64,000 nucleotides of DNA from Akanthomyces muscarius (lineage: Eukaryota; Ascomycota; Sordariomycetes; Hypocreales; Cordycipitaceae). The stretch spans positions 3,410,001 to 3,474,000 of the forward strand of contig NC_079244.1 of NCBI RefSeq assembly GCF_028009165.1, written 5' to 3'. The translations under genes and the position numbers were made by a program. This document shows, piece by piece, positions 11,841-23,100 of this stretch; the first letter of the stretch is position 1, and every line of letters begins with the position of its first letter. The notes beneath the pieces were generated by a model. The model saw nothing but the letters and a program-made list of their open reading frames with translations, was not told the origin of the DNA and did no database searches.

Positions 11841-14717
11841 ATGTTTCGACGAAATAATTCCAGACTTGAACATCGTGGGGCACTACGTCGAAGCAAGTCG
11901 ACAGGCTCTGTTGCCACAAATCATTTTCGCGGCTTTGTCAGTCTCGAACCGCAAGTGGCTCACCGAGATGCCCATATAGCAGCACGAGTCTCTTTTACAA
12001 AAGCACGACAAGAATCCGGGAGATCCAAGCCAATGGGCATTCCGACTTCTTCTTCCGCTTATGGATTGGTGAGAAACAACAGCTTCATGAATGGACCGGA
12101 TTCCATATCTTACAATGGGGATGAGGGCGAGGCAACCAAACAGAAAACAGACATCAGCCTGTGTCGACAGAGAAGCGTGCGGTTCACTGGCCCCGCGGCC
12201 AGGAAAAAGCGAGAAGTGGCTATTCATGCAAAAGGAAGCTCGGCAGACCATTCGGACCCATCCAACCGCTTCCACTCGAGTGCCTTTGGTGGCCACCTGC
12301 CGAGGAGCTCGCCCATGGCTGGCCACACGTACGATGACTTTTGGCTCGATCGCTCACTTGACTTAGAATCCAAGCATGACCAGACTGTGTGCGAGTCAGA
12401 GTTGTCATTCTATGCAGCACATAGACAGAAGTTACGGAAATCAAGATCCATGTTTACCGGCTCATTCATGTCATCCGAGGGTCATTCCGACAGCGCGACC
12501 ACCGCAGCCAGCAGCTGGGATCCCCACGGCCCAGTCAAGCATACGTCTCTCGTAACTGGCAAGCATTCACTGAGAAGCCCAAAATCGATGGGCTTTTTGC
12601 GATTAAGTTCGAGCAGAGGGCCGTCCATGCGACGACAGCACGAAAACAGCATCTCCACGTCGCCCAGCAAACGATCCCTACGAGACAGCGTGCGCCTAAA
12701 AGCCCGCCCATCAATGTTCTTTCGGCCCAAGAACAACCGAAATGCAAGTTTGACGGAGATCAAAACATCCATGAGAAACAGTAGCAATAATAGCATGCCT
12801 ATTTCATCAACAATCTCTTCTACGGCCTCATCGTTCTCTAAAGGCTCTGGTCTTCGAAAGGCGGCCAGAAAAGTCTCAAAGAGTGTCAAAAGTAAATTCA
12901 GAGGCATGTTTGGTCGATCCAGGAAACTGGAAGAGACCGAGACTTCCAATACTACGGCATCAAGCAGCGTACACCACTCGAAACTTTCACTCCAAGAAGA
13001 GACCTCGGTATCAAGAGTCAAATCTTATGTGCCGTCGCTGCGCTCTGTTGCCTCGGAACACTGTCTACAAGCCCGCCAAGGAAGTCTAGAGTCAATAGAA
13101 GATGGAGCGCAGAACGCAGACGGGGAACGGTCACGAGTCACCAGTTGGACGAATTCCAGCACGCACACGGTCGTGAGCAGCACGCTAGATGCTGATTGGG
13201 AGCCTCAGCGCCTTTCCGTGATTGATGAAGGCGGACATACGGCGTCTACTTTAGAACGATGGCGATCGTCAGAAGATGAAGAGCGCGCTTACTCTGCCCT
13301 TGCAAAGAGATTGGATGATATGCAGAAGCAGAAAAACGGCGAAGCGTCTTTCCGCAAGGGAAGTCTGGCAGACACTCTCGACGCACGGTCCACTGGCGGC
13401 ATGAACATGACCATCGGTGACGAACCAGCGATTGTAGCGGCTCAAAATGGATCAGAATACAACTACGGTGGGATTGCTACGCCTCACGAATATGACACGG
13501 AAACAGTGCGATTTTCCAGTGCAACAAACAGTGGAATTACAAGTCCTACAGGCCATCTGTTCAGGACACAGAGTCCATACAGAAAGGCCCTTCGCACGAG
13601 TATGAGAATTCAGGAGCGCTCCTCTAGCATCAAGCCTGTCAATCTGCGATACCTGAGCTCCCTGTCTGCGTTGAGCCTTCCAACTCGCCGATCGAGTCCG
13701 GACGGATCGGAACAGGATGTTCACCTATCATCGGCAGAGAGTATTTACTCCAACATTTCCGATAGCTCGAAAAGAGACAAGAATTCAGAGACTCCATATA
13801 ACATGAACGAGTTTGACACTATTACCTTGAGTTCACCCCAGACTCAAGACCAGGCAACCACGATTGACGACAACTTGGAAAGAACACATCAGCGGGAAGT
13901 GTCTACAGCGAGCTCTGTGGAATGGAAGACATGGCTTAGCGCTAAAGTGTCGAAGCTGGAAGACTGTGGCCAATCTTCCAAAGTTCTTAGCGAGGAACAG
14001 ACATGGAACCCGTGGTCCGCCATGGGCCACGTTAGAGAGGATGCAGAGATTGAACCAAACTTCGACCTATCCGATACAAGCGACATAGACAGCGAAAACA
14101 GTCATGAGAATCGATTGGGGGGGTTGGAAATTGCTGCTGCACCAGTTACGCAAAGCATTGTCATTGAGGAAGGCGTCGCGCACCACAGCCACCCCATGCT
14201 CACACACGATGAAAACGCACCGCCAGAATATAAGAACATGAAGATAGCGTACGCTGGAAGCGAGCCCAAGACCACAATTCGAAGTGTTGCATCGCTTCCC
14301 AACGTCAAGCCGAGTGATGGGCATGAGACAGCTTGCAGAAAGAGCATCACGCCTCAAAAGCCAAAGGGCAGCCCATCCACCCTGACAGAGTCTCCAAGCA
14401 GAACCAAGAAGGCATATTTCAACTCTGGAGCGATATCGTCGCTAAAATCAAGCCCCGGTCTGAGTGCTGCAGTCAGACGGCAATTTGGCACAGTGGCAAC
14501 GGGATCGCCTCGACGCCGCAGCATCCGTGGCGGAGAGGATGTGGTGCAGAGCAAGACGGTGCGGGAGGCGGCATCGTTTGATGACTGCCAGTTTAGGAGA
14601 GGGTTGGATGCTCAGGCTATGGGCAGCAAGCGAATGGTGGAATTGTTTCTGAGCAGCCGAAAGAATAAGCGAGCACCCGATGCAGGTGCACCAGACTGGT
14701 CTGCCGCATTTGTTTGA
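11841..14717 (+). CDS. Conserved fungal hypothetical protein, long, basic, Ser-rich, disordered
   Basis: A single open frame of 958 aa starts at the first true ATG (11841); the frame extends 15 codons upstream but only through a TTG. The N-terminus (MFRRNNSRLEHRGALRRSKS) and a SVRFTGPAARKKRE segment near residue 115 resemble a family of fungal hypothetical proteins I remember only as 'conserved hypothetical'. The rest is rich in Ser, Arg, Lys and Glu with many RSxS/SPxR motifs, no membrane segment and a strongly basic patch (about residues 320-360, KAARKVSKSVKSKFRGMFG) that could be a membrane- or nucleic-acid-binding amphipathic helix. The low-complexity, phosphosite-like composition suggests a regulated scaffold, but no function is assigned. 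No intron is needed. Confidence 0.85.
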   Translation: MFRRNNSRLEHRGALRRSKSTGSVATNHFRGFVSLEPQVAHRDAHIAARVSFTKARQESGRSKPMGIPTSSSAYGLVRNNSFMNGPDSISYNGDEGEATKQKTDISLCRQRSVRFTGPAARKKREVAIHAKGSSADHSDPSNRFHSSAFGGHLPRSSPMAGHTYDDFWLDRSLDLESKHDQTVCESELSFYAAHRQKLRKSRSMFTGSFMSSEGHSDSATTAASSWDPHGPVKHTSLVTGKHSLRSPKSMGFLRLSSSRGPSMRRQHENSISTSPSKRSLRDSVRLKARPSMFFRPKNNRNASLTEIKTSMRNSSNNSMPISSTISSTASSFSKGSGLRKAARKVSKSVKSKFRGMFGRSRKLEETETSNTTASSSVHHSKLSLQEETSVSRVKSYVPSLRSVASEHCLQARQGSLESIEDGAQNADGERSRVTSWTNSSTHTVVSSTLDADWEPQRLSVIDEGGHTASTLERWRSSEDEERAYSALAKRLDDMQKQKNGEASFRKGSLADTLDARSTGGMNMTIGDEPAIVAAQNGSEYNYGGIATPHEYDTETVRFSSATNSGITSPTGHLFRTQSPYRKALRTSMRIQERSSSIKPVNLRYLSSLSALSLPTRRSSPDGSEQDVHLSSAESIYSNISDSSKRDKNSETPYNMNEFDTITLSSPQTQDQATTIDDNLERTHQREVSTASSVEWKTWLSAKVSKLEDCGQSSKVLSEEQTWNPWSAMGHVREDAEIEPNFDLSDTSDIDSENSHENRLGGLEIAAAPVTQSIVIEEGVAHHSHPMLTHDENAPPEYKNMKIAYAGSEPKTTIRSVASLPNVKPSDGHETACRKSITPQKPKGSPSTLTESPSRTKKAYFNSGAISSLKSSPGLSAAVRRQFGTVATGSPRRRSIRGGEDVVQSKTVREAASFDDCQFRRGLDAQAMGSKRMVELFLSSRKNKRAPDAGAPDWSAAFV

Positions 14718-15066
14718 TGGCACCTGGATGGACTTGTAGCAACTTTTGTTTTGCAAGGAATGCGTGGTGCTTGGTAGATTGTGGTAAAGCTGCCTATGTA
14801 TAGTATAAAAGATCAATGAGAGTATTTGTAAAACATGGATATAAACAAAAACAGAAAAGGAGGGAAACGAAATCAATGCTAAACGCCAATCCCAAGGTAT
14901 CAATTGTTGTAAGTACAGGATAGTACGGCAGGGAAGTATCCGTCATCTTTTTTCCAGCCAAGGTGTTTTGCCACAGTTGCGCTCATCTGTCTCTGCGTGC
15001 GCGTCGCCTCATCATCTGGCTCTCTTTTTTATTTTTCCTTCTTCCCTGCGAATCTCGTCTTGAAAG
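14718..15066. other. Short convergent intergenic region
   Basis: About 350 bases between two convergent genes contain 3' flanks only, with AT-rich segments (AGTATAAAAGATCAATG near 14800, TTTTTTATTTTTCC near 15030). Nothing else was seen. Confidence 0.5.
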
Positions 15067-16743
15067 TCAAGGCGCAACATGAATCTCCCACAGATGGGCC
15101 AGCTCATCCGGAAACGCCTCCTTGCGGTCCTCGCTCACCCAGGTGCCGTACTCCTCGTGCGTGACGTGCTCGGCGAGGAGGTTCCTGGGCTCGTGGGTGC
15201 GCACGGCGTCGAGGAACTCGACGGTGGCGTTGACGTACTGGGCGACGGCGGCGCGGACGCCCCACCGCGCGCCGGTGACGGCGCTGAGCAGCAGGGGCTC
15301 TATGAGGGGCGCGTCGGTGACGGAGGGGTGGGCGGTGCCGCGGGCGGTGAGGAACCAGGCGGCGGCGGTGCGGTTGAGGACGTCGGCGACGAGGTCGCGG
15401 ACCGTGTCAAAGTGCGGGCGGCCGAAGAAGAGGCTCGGGCGGCGCGACCACGACTCGGACTGCACGACGAGCAGCGGCACGGCGACGTCGGCGTTGAGCT
15501 GGCCGCTGCCCTTGCCTGGGTCGAGGATGACGCCGGCGGCGCCGGCGGGCTGGGCGGGCTGGTCGGACTCGGAGGATCCGGTGGAGGTGCTGGGCCGGAG
15601 GGCCTGCAGCGCGCCGGTGGCGCCGTAGGAGTGGCCGGCGATGGCGAGGCGGGAGAAGTCGAGGCGGCCGGTCCACTCCTGGAGGGTGGTGCCCTCGCCG
15701 CGGGAGTTTTGGTCGTAGACCTGGCGGCCGTGGCCGTCGTTGATGGCGCCGAGGGTCTTGATGGCCTCGCGGATCTCGGCCTCGCGGAAGGCGAGCTGCT
15801 CGCGCTTCATGGTGGGCGCGTCCATGGGCGGCGTGGCGAGGACGTGGCGGGCGTCAAAGTGCAGCACGTCGCGGTCGGGCTTGCCCCTGACGCGGACGCG
15901 GGTGCCGGGGCAGCTGCCGTCGCGGTGCTCGAGGGCGGCGACGACGTGGCCGCGCGCGGCGAGCCCGCCGAGGTAGGCCGTGTAGTCGGTGCGGGACGAG
16001 GCCATGCCGTGCGAGAAGACGACGAGCGGGAAGCTCGTGTCGTTGCCCGTCATCTGCAGCAGCGGCGCGTCGACCTTGGCGGGGATCTCGATGCGGCCGG
16101 CGACGGCCCAGAGGAGCAGGGTGAAGACGGGCCGGACGAAGAAGTAGTCGGCGCGGGCGAGGCGCGCGAAGCCGGCGGCGGTGAGGGAGACGGGCCGCGG
16201 GATCCAGAGGTGCGGCGGGGCGGCGGCGCGGGCGCCGTGCGCGACGGGGTAGTAGATGCTAAAGAGGACCGACTCGAGCACGTAGGCGGGCTGGCCGGAG
16301 GCGCGCAGGGCCGTCTCGGAGAGGCGCCGGGGCTCGATGAGGGGCACCTCGACGTCGACGGTGCCGACGTCGTACGGCCCGGCGTGGCGGCGCGGGAGGT
16401 TGGAGGCGAAGAAGGGCTCGCCGCGCAGGACGCAGACGAGGGCGTAGAGGGCGACGAGGTGGAAGACGAGGTACCGCCAGGAGCGGCGCGGACGGAGAAT
16501 GTGCGCGAGGTGGAGGAGGTGACGGGTGGCGCCGCGGCGGGAGGCGTAGGGTGGTGGCGAGAGCCATTTGGGTATCGAGGACGACGACGACGAGGGCGGC
16601 TGCGTGGAGGCTGGTTGTTCGAGGAGAGGAGAGTCGGGGTGGTCGGAGGGGAACGTGGGCGAGGACGAGGCAGAGCTGGTGTCGTCGTGAAACGGCTCGA
16701 GCTCGACCTGGACGTCGTCGAGAGGGTCGCGGCGGCGCGGCAT
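15067..16743 (-). CDS. PAF-acetylhydrolase-like alpha/beta hydrolase, membrane anchored
   Basis: The frame from the ATG at 16743 encodes 558 aa. Residues 1-85 are Pro/Ser-rich and probably cytosolic. Residues 90-106 (YLVFHLVALYALVCVLR) form one membrane segment, so the catalytic domain is likely lumenal or extracellular. The hydrolase domain fits the platelet-activating-factor acetylhydrolase family: FPLVVFSHGMASS (oxyanion region, about 238-250), the nucleophile elbow GHSYGA with Ser372, candidate Asp408 in VILDPG, and candidate His472 in GTAHPSVTD. Family members cleave short or oxidised acyl chains from phospholipids. The long frame continues upstream of this ATG, but the (ACC)9 repeat directly before it and the PRRRD start make this the likely initiation site. 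A 590-codon open frame on the opposite strand is a composition shadow. Third codon positions are unusually G/C-rich. Confidence 0.88.
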   Translation of the reverse strand: MPRRRDPLDDVQVELEPFHDDTSSASSSPTFPSDHPDSPLLEQPASTQPPSSSSSSIPKWLSPPPYASRRGATRHLLHLAHILRPRRSWRYLVFHLVALYALVCVLRGEPFFASNLPRRHAGPYDVGTVDVEVPLIEPRRLSETALRASGQPAYVLESVLFSIYYPVAHGARAAAPPHLWIPRPVSLTAAGFARLARADYFFVRPVFTLLLWAVAGRIEIPAKVDAPLLQMTGNDTSFPLVVFSHGMASSRTDYTAYLGGLAARGHVVAALEHRDGSCPGTRVRVRGKPDRDVLHFDARHVLATPPMDAPTMKREQLAFREAEIREAIKTLGAINDGHGRQVYDQNSRGEGTTLQEWTGRLDFSRLAIAGHSYGATGALQALRPSTSTGSSESDQPAQPAGAAGVILDPGKGSGQLNADVAVPLLVVQSESWSRRPSLFFGRPHFDTVRDLVADVLNRTAAAWFLTARGTAHPSVTDAPLIEPLLLSAVTGARWGVRAAVAQYVNATVEFLDAVRTHEPRNLLAEHVTHEEYGTWVSEDRKEAFPDELAHLWEIHVAP

Positions 16744-16770
16744 GGTGGTGGTGGTGGTGGTGGTGGTGGT
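16744..16770. repeat. (GGT/ACC)9 trinucleotide microsatellite abutting a start codon
   Basis: Nine perfect GGT units on the plus strand read as (ACC)9 on the coding strand and end directly at the ATG of the PAF-acetylhydrolase-like gene, so the repeat itself supplies the ACCATG start context. Seen directly in the sequence. Confidence 0.95.
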
Positions 16771-18759
16771 GATGGTGGGTTTTGTGTGTGTGACCGTATC
16801 CCAGAGATTCGTGTGGCGCGCAAAGGGAACACGGGAGTAGATGTCGAATGAACCTTGGGCCAGGAAAGAAGGAATTGGGAAAAGTTGAAGAGTTGGAGAG
16901 CTGACAAGACAAAGGTGGCGGCGATTGATTTGTCGTTGGCAGGTAGTTGGCCAACGGACTGGTAACGTAGGGCCCCAGCGGGCGGTAGCGCGGGCGGCCA
17001 GATGCTTCCGGGAAGCTTTTCGAAACGGTGGAGTTTTTCTTTGGAGGGGGGGGGGCCGGGAGCTCCGGGACGAGGTGGAGGTGGGACAGGTATTGTTGAT
17101 TTTTAAGCGCTGGCAAGCAAGAAAAATCAAGACAAAAATACGACCATGCTGCCAGGAGACGAGAGATGAGATTCGATCTTGTCAAGAGGGAATTATTGCA
17201 AGAGCTGCTTGTGCTTTGTCAGGAGGAACATGGAGAGGGCAGAGGGAGAGAGAGAGAGAGAGGCCCGGAGGCTGCGGATTTTAGTGCGTCTCGTCCGCTA
17301 CACCGGATCGACATGCCGACCGCCGTCGATTTCGTATTCTCCAGAAGGCTTATTAGGCAGGCTTGAGCTTAGGTAGGCAGTAGCATCTGGCTGGTAAAGC
17401 ATCAGCCCAGCCTACAATGTGGATAGCAGTAGGCATGTCTCCCGCACAGCCAGCCACTGCGCAGCTGGCGACACCCTCCCTCTTCTCTCTCTCGTGTTCG
17501 GGACCACTGTCACTGAATCCACGAGTACTGTCCACGAGCCGACCGCGCCTCGTCTCTGCTGCCTGGAATCGACCTTTTTTTCTTCTTCTCTTGCATCTGA
17601 TTTAGATTCGCTCAAACCTTGCTCAATTCCAAAGCCGCCTTGACCGCCGCCCGGGCCTCTGCACAATGTCCCACGGCTACCGCGGGGGGGCTCGGCCTCC
17701 GATCGCCCCAAGGACATCGCGCCGGTAGTTGCATTATAAATCGGATGATTCATACCGACCTGTCCCCCGTGCCCCCCATGCTCTATCCCACCTCGGAGCT
17801 ACTAGCAAGCTTGCTCGTTGTCTTACCCGCGGCGATAAAAAAAAAAAGTCACCACTCACGCAGAGGACTTTCGGCTTTAAATGGTGCCCCGTCATACCGT
17901 GAAGCGCTGACGGGATTCCTGGTAGCGTTGCGCACATGCAACCGGGTAAGCTCCCCACAGTCAAGGATGCGGAGAGAGCTCGCAGGAACACGGCAACATG
18001 GCAGCATGGCAACATGGCAAATGACAGCAACGACCATTTGCCTGGGATCGAGGGGCAGTGGATGGCACTGACGGGCGACTGCGTCTCACCTGGCAAGCTG
18101 TCCCGCCTGGTGATTGGAATGCGTCGACAGCAGAAGAGCATCTGCCGATGTGCTCGGGCGACCGTGCCCTCAGTAGCTCGTAATGCCCGTCTTATTCCCA
18201 GCAGTGACGTCGCCCTTGTCAAGCTCCTCAAAATCCTGATGCCAGTCTTAAAGTTGGTGCCGCAGCGCGTGCAACAAGACATGGCCAGCAGGGCCAAATA
18301 TTGAAACAAAGGTCAGAAGCCATGGAGCATCTTTTTTCAATAACATGGTAAAAATGACCACAAAACCCTATCCGGAGTAGCCTCGCAAGGCGCTGCCATC
18401 TCAGATCCGGGTTGCATACACCGACGCTGGCGAGACAAGCACGCGAGTGCCACGTCAAAGATAAATATGTATTCTTGAAAGTACATGTATTTATATACAT
18501 CCATGTACAGATTCTGCCCGAGGCAGACAAAGAAAACAAAAAACAAATAGGCCAAATAAGGACCTGGCCTCCAGTACTCCAAGATCATGCATGGTATCGC
18601 CGCCCAATCCGTCCCAGAACACCGCCACAGCGCCAGAAAAGGCTCGTGTGCACAAGCTTGGTAGAAGACCCCAACTAGATCAAAAAAGGGTTCCGACCAA
18701 ATCCAAACAAAACGCTAAATATCAACTCTAAAATCCACGATTCGTACAAATCTCATTCC
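16771..18759. other. Intergenic region, about 2 kb, no supported gene
   Basis: This is the upstream region of the PAF-AH-like gene and the downstream region of the next minus-strand gene. It contains a G-run at about 17047-17055, an (AG)n run near 17250 and tandem CATGGCAaCATGGCA-type units near 17990-18020. Short open frames show no domain or splice-supported continuation. Nothing further was recognised. Confidence 0.55.
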
Positions 18760-20151
18760 TTAGAACCGCGAGTGCAGATGCCGCGGCATGTCCAGCGACG
18801 CCGAAAAGCTCGTCGCCATGTAGTCGTGTTCCAGAGGCGGCATAAACAGATAGTTGTGATGCGGAAAGTGCTCGTGCAGCGTCTGCCTGACCATCGGCGG
18901 ACCCGTCACCCTGTCCCGCTCCTCTTCTCTCCGTCTCACGATGGGCATCGGGTACGGCGGCGGCGCATCCGCAGGCAGAGGCGGCGGGAGCTGTGCGGGC
19001 GGCGGCACCGCAACCTCTGGTTCCCGCTCATAGTCGGGCGGCGCGACGCCGTCCTCCATGTCCCGCAGCTGGAAGCCGTGGTACTCGGACGTGTCAGATG
19101 TCACGTACCCAAGGCGGCGCAGACGGCGGTTGAGACGCTCGATCCGACGCCGGCTGCGGTCGGGAGACGGGTCGCGGAAGAACTCGGTGTTGCAGATGTC
19201 AGTGCGGTCCTCGGGGTTGGCCGCCGCGGCAGCTGCGCGGGCGGCTTCGCGCTCGCGACGCCGCTGGTGGCGACGCCGTCGGGCTTCCATGATGGCGTGA
19301 ATCTCTTCGGGAGTTTGTCGCCGTCGACCGCTGAGCAGCGGCAACTCGCCGTCGGATGTCGGCTCCTCTAGAACGGGCGCAGGAACTTGGATCTCTTGCG
19401 TGCTGTGGCCAGCCGTGGGACTTGTGTCGCCGGGTGGGTGTATTTGCTCGGTGGCCTCTTGTGGTTGTTCTTCGCTTCGCATCGTGTGCTGTTCTTCGCT
19501 CCGTCTGGTGTGTTGTGACTGGCTGGTCTCCCGTGTAGTTTCATCGCTTCGTCTTTGCTGGCCGCTGTCCCGTTGCTGCCCAGTGCCTCGTATGGCGCCG
19601 ATGCTCCGTCTCATGTGCTCGCTGCTGCGCCTTGCCTCCTCGGCATTCTGCCTTGCTGATTCTCGTATTGATTCGTTACTGTGTCTCGACTCATCGTCTT
19701 CATCATCCTCCACCTCATGTACTCCGTTCTCCTGCTCGGCACCCTCGTCGGTCGCGTGGGCGCTGCCCTCGGTCGTGGCCTTTCTGCGCTTATTAACATC
19801 ATATGGCGGCGGGGCCTCGCCAAGCTCATTCAAACCCTCATTCGAGCGCAGGAACCACCAGTTAAAACCCAGACCTGCCGGCGGCCACCGGTCTGCTGCG
19901 TTGTTATTGTCGCGACGGCGCTCTTGCATCTGCGTCTCGCCGCCATCGCCGTCGCTGTTACTGGCTTCGATACGCCGACTGCGCCGCCGCCTCAGATACG
20001 CAAACAGGCCGACGAGGAAGACGGAGGCGAGCGTGACGAGCGGGATAATGACGTAGGTAACAGGTTGCAGCTTGGTGCTGCCCGGCGAGGAAGTGGCCGA
20101 CGGCGTGGCAGAGGCCGTCGCCGTGCCGGGCGGCGGCTCTGTTGTTGACAT
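18760..20151 (-). CDS. Single-pass membrane protein with three PPxY motifs, hypothetical
   Basis: One exon encodes 463 aa from a clear ATG. Residues 1-30 are Ser/Thr/Pro-rich and probably exposed outside or in the lumen. Residues 31-53 are a single hydrophobic segment followed by RRRRSRR, a strong stop-transfer signal that predicts N-out/C-in topology although no cleavable signal peptide is obvious. The remaining 400 residues are disordered, charged and coiled-coil-prone (RRxxQRRREREAARAAAAA near 295-315). Three PPxY motifs are visible: PPPY at 114-117, PPDY at 371-374 and PPPY at 397-400. Such motifs bind WW domains of Rsp5/Nedd4-type ubiquitin ligases, so an adaptor or substrate role in membrane-protein ubiquitination is plausible but inferred. 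I do not recognise the family; fungal genomes commonly carry such N-terminal TM, disordered-tail proteins. Confidence 0.8.
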   Translation of the reverse strand: MSTTEPPPGTATASATPSATSSPGSTKLQPVTYVIIPLVTLASVFLVGLFAYLRRRRSRRIEASNSDGDGGETQMQERRRDNNNAADRWPPAGLGFNWWFLRSNEGLNELGEAPPPYDVNKRRKATTEGSAHATDEGAEQENGVHEVEDDEDDESRHSNESIRESARQNAEEARRSSEHMRRSIGAIRGTGQQRDSGQQRRSDETTRETSQSQHTRRSEEQHTMRSEEQPQEATEQIHPPGDTSPTAGHSTQEIQVPAPVLEEPTSDGELPLLSGRRRQTPEEIHAIMEARRRRHQRRREREAARAAAAAANPEDRTDICNTEFFRDPSPDRSRRRIERLNRRLRRLGYVTSDTSEYHGFQLRDMEDGVAPPDYEREPEVAVPPPAQLPPPLPADAPPPYPMPIVRRREEERDRVTGPPMVRQTLHEHFPHHNYLFMPPLEHDYMATSFSASLDMPRHLHSRF

Positions 20152-23100
20152 GGTTGGCGGTTTGGGGGAAGCGCTGCTATGTCATGTAGAAAAGCGTATG
20201 AGGGAAAATTGAATAAAGGTGTTGAGTTTTCGATATGGATTGCCAAGTTGTCTTGACTCGGACAAGGAATATTTCTCATGCAAGATGCTTGGCGTGTTCA
20301 ATCGATGTCGTCACAAGTCGGATGGGTCGGACCCAGAATAGGCAAGTTCGCTGTTGAATGAGACGGTGCGGCAACAAAATGCCGATGCGAAAAAAAAGAC
20401 AATAGTAATGAGAGAACTGAGAGGAGAAATGGCCGATGCAAGCGACTTAAGTCACGGACAAACTATCAAAGACGCTCTTCGTCGCAGGAGGAAAGCCAGA
20501 GAAGTCGCGCGACACGCCGAATCGGCAAAAGTCCGTTTCCCTCGTTGGCGTAGTTCGGCCGTGGTCAGATGGTGCGGCAGTTGCTGCGTCTTAGTCTCTC
20601 AATTAGACGGACAAGAACTAGACAAGCTCCGAGCCTCCGGGGGCACACGGCGGTCGAGAGCGGAGGTGCAGGTTGTGTCACCAGGCAGGATCGCAAGCTA
20701 AATCAGAGCGCCGCCGCAAAAAAAGTGATGTTCACAGCAGGTGATGAGAAAAGGATGCAGGCCTGGTTGGGAAGAGAAAAAATGTGAAGAGAGGAAAGGA
20801 ATTCACCGGCAGGGCCCTCTTGGGATGAAACGTCATGGAGGGATGGGCTTGGGAGCTCCGGAACGTCGTCAGCCCATGGGGAAACTATCAAACTACCTAT
20901 TCAACAGCTAACATCCCGGCCCAAGCAAGAGGAGGAGCTAGGTTTTTAGCTGCGCTAGCAGAGAGGTACGCGAGGACGAGGGGGAGGGGTGGTGACAGGC
21001 GGTCCCAAACCCCAGCATCGGCTTCGCGGGATCTCATACTATTGGGGAGTGAATGGGTGGTGGGCGCGAGGGTGTGGATACGCACAAGGGGAGGAATCTT
21101 GACGAGGCTCTAGAACTTGGGCGGCATAGCAGGACGAGTATGAGTAGGCCGATGGTGCTAAAGTGCGTCGTTTTCAGGCACTATAGTTATGCTAGTTTAT
21201 GTGATGATGGTTGATGGTGGTGTGGGCGGCTTTGTTAGTGGGGAGGGTGTGGAAGGACTCGCATCGACGGAGAGGCAGCTGCAGCGACAAGGATGCTCGT
21301 TCCTTGCTGATGCGCCGGTTAAAGTTGGCCGTCACAGAATATTGATTTTGCGTTTCATTTCATTCCGTTGCTCATTTGCGGTTGTGGCGAGGCTTGCGTG
21401 TTGCTTGATGATTGATTGCTGGTGAGAGACGACTTGTAAGACTGGGTCTAGTACTCTGTACTGCTGGTAACTAACCACGAAGCTGTGTGAATTTGACTTT
21501 GAGGCTATGCTTGCAACGGGTTTAGCTGACGTTGCAGTGAAGAAAAGATGGCGAGTCCATTTCGTCCAACCTAACTGTAACCTTGGTGTGCGGCAGACCC
21601 AACAAGATCGAAGCAAACAAGACGACGCAAACAGGACGACGCAAACACAGCCAACAAAGACGGCAAATCAAAGGCAGTATTCGTTGACGCTTGCCGCGCA
21701 TACATGCGTGCATGAGACAGCAGCATGCCGCCATCGCTCTCGTCTTGTCCAGCTGGGGCTTACTGGTGAGGCTGGCGAGGCTTGCGTCAAAGCACGCAGC
21801 GCGGCGACTCGCATGTGGGTGGCTTGGCTCTTTGCTGCGAGCCTTGTGATGTGTCTCCATTGTATCCGTAATTTCACAGAGTCGTCGTCGTCGTCAATAG
21901 CCCCTCCGCGGAAGCTGGGGTGGAGGTGTGATGCTGCAAGCCACCGTTAGACCCAACACCCGGCAGGGGGAGGGGAGGGGCGTGATGCTCAGGCGAGGCC
22001 AGCTGAGAACGCCACGTTTTGGTGTGCATATCGTTGATTGATTATGTACGGAGGGAGTCCAGACACTGGTAACTAGCGAGCCTCAAGAGGCAATGCAACA
22101 AGGCGGTCAAAAATGAGGCTTGGCCGAGGGAGACACGACACATGTCAAAAAAGCGTGGCACACAGACCGGCGCTGATGGTGCTTGGCGGCGTTCAGCTGG
22201 GCGGCGGCTGTCTTTGCACCATTGGGCACGAACGCGACTCATTTGAAGCAACGGTAGGAAGAAAGATAAGAGGGAGGATGCATGGCAGCCGTGAGAATGC
22301 AGCATTACGACACGACAACGTGCAGATGCCCGACGGAGAAGGACGGACAGGCAAACAGGCACCGGCACTGATTACCTAGGTCTCCTGGCGGCCAGGCAAA
22401 TCTGAAGCGGGCTTGCTGGTGTCGGTGCAGGTACAACGGTAAAACGGCAAACGGCAAACGGCAGCACGACATGGTGCGGCCACAACGGTGTGTGTGTTGT
22501 ACCTGGAACTATCAACTACCTTTGTGAGTTGCATGCGGGCGTCTTCTCGGCCATACCCATCCAAAGCTGACGGATGCTACGGTGCAGAGATTTTTTCTTG
22601 TTTTTTTCTTCACATTGGGTGTGGCTGTTAATAAGAGGTACAGCAGCAGCGTCGCAGTCGCTGGTGCACTTGAAAACCGGACCACAACTCGGCAGGGCCC
22701 CCTGTAGCTGTAGCGGGCTCCAGCATGCTGTGACGGGTGTAGGCGGCACATTTACAGCATCTGCAGTGGAGCAGCGAGCTATTTACAGCGCCCAGAGCAC
22801 TAAAAGTATCCACTGACGGACACGATGATGGGGGCCACGGCAATGATGCACTGTGCTTGAATGGCGACTTAACTGGGCAGCTAGGTACAGCACACTCATA
22901 ACGCCATCACTCGCTGTAGGGTAAGGCAGCCTCGCAGCTCTCCTGCCTCGCCCGCTTCCTCGCCGGCCCACCTCTTCACGATTCACCCTCGAAGGCCGAC
23001 GCCATCTTTGTCACGGTCGCATCCTCGTCGCCGATCGTCCAAACCTTGCCTCCCATCCTCTCCATCGCCGCTGCTACCAACAAACACTCGCGCCGTTCCA

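Noticed and set aside
15079..16851. 590-codon plus-strand frame opposite the PAF-acetylhydrolase-like gene
   Set aside because: Very Gly/Ala/Val-rich antisense shadow of a G/C-rich third-position gene; the minus strand has the GHSYGA elbow and full hydrolase domain.
20354..22379. Several plus frames of 60-150 codons
   Set aside because: No domains, no splice sites that extend them, and low-complexity repeats in the same places.
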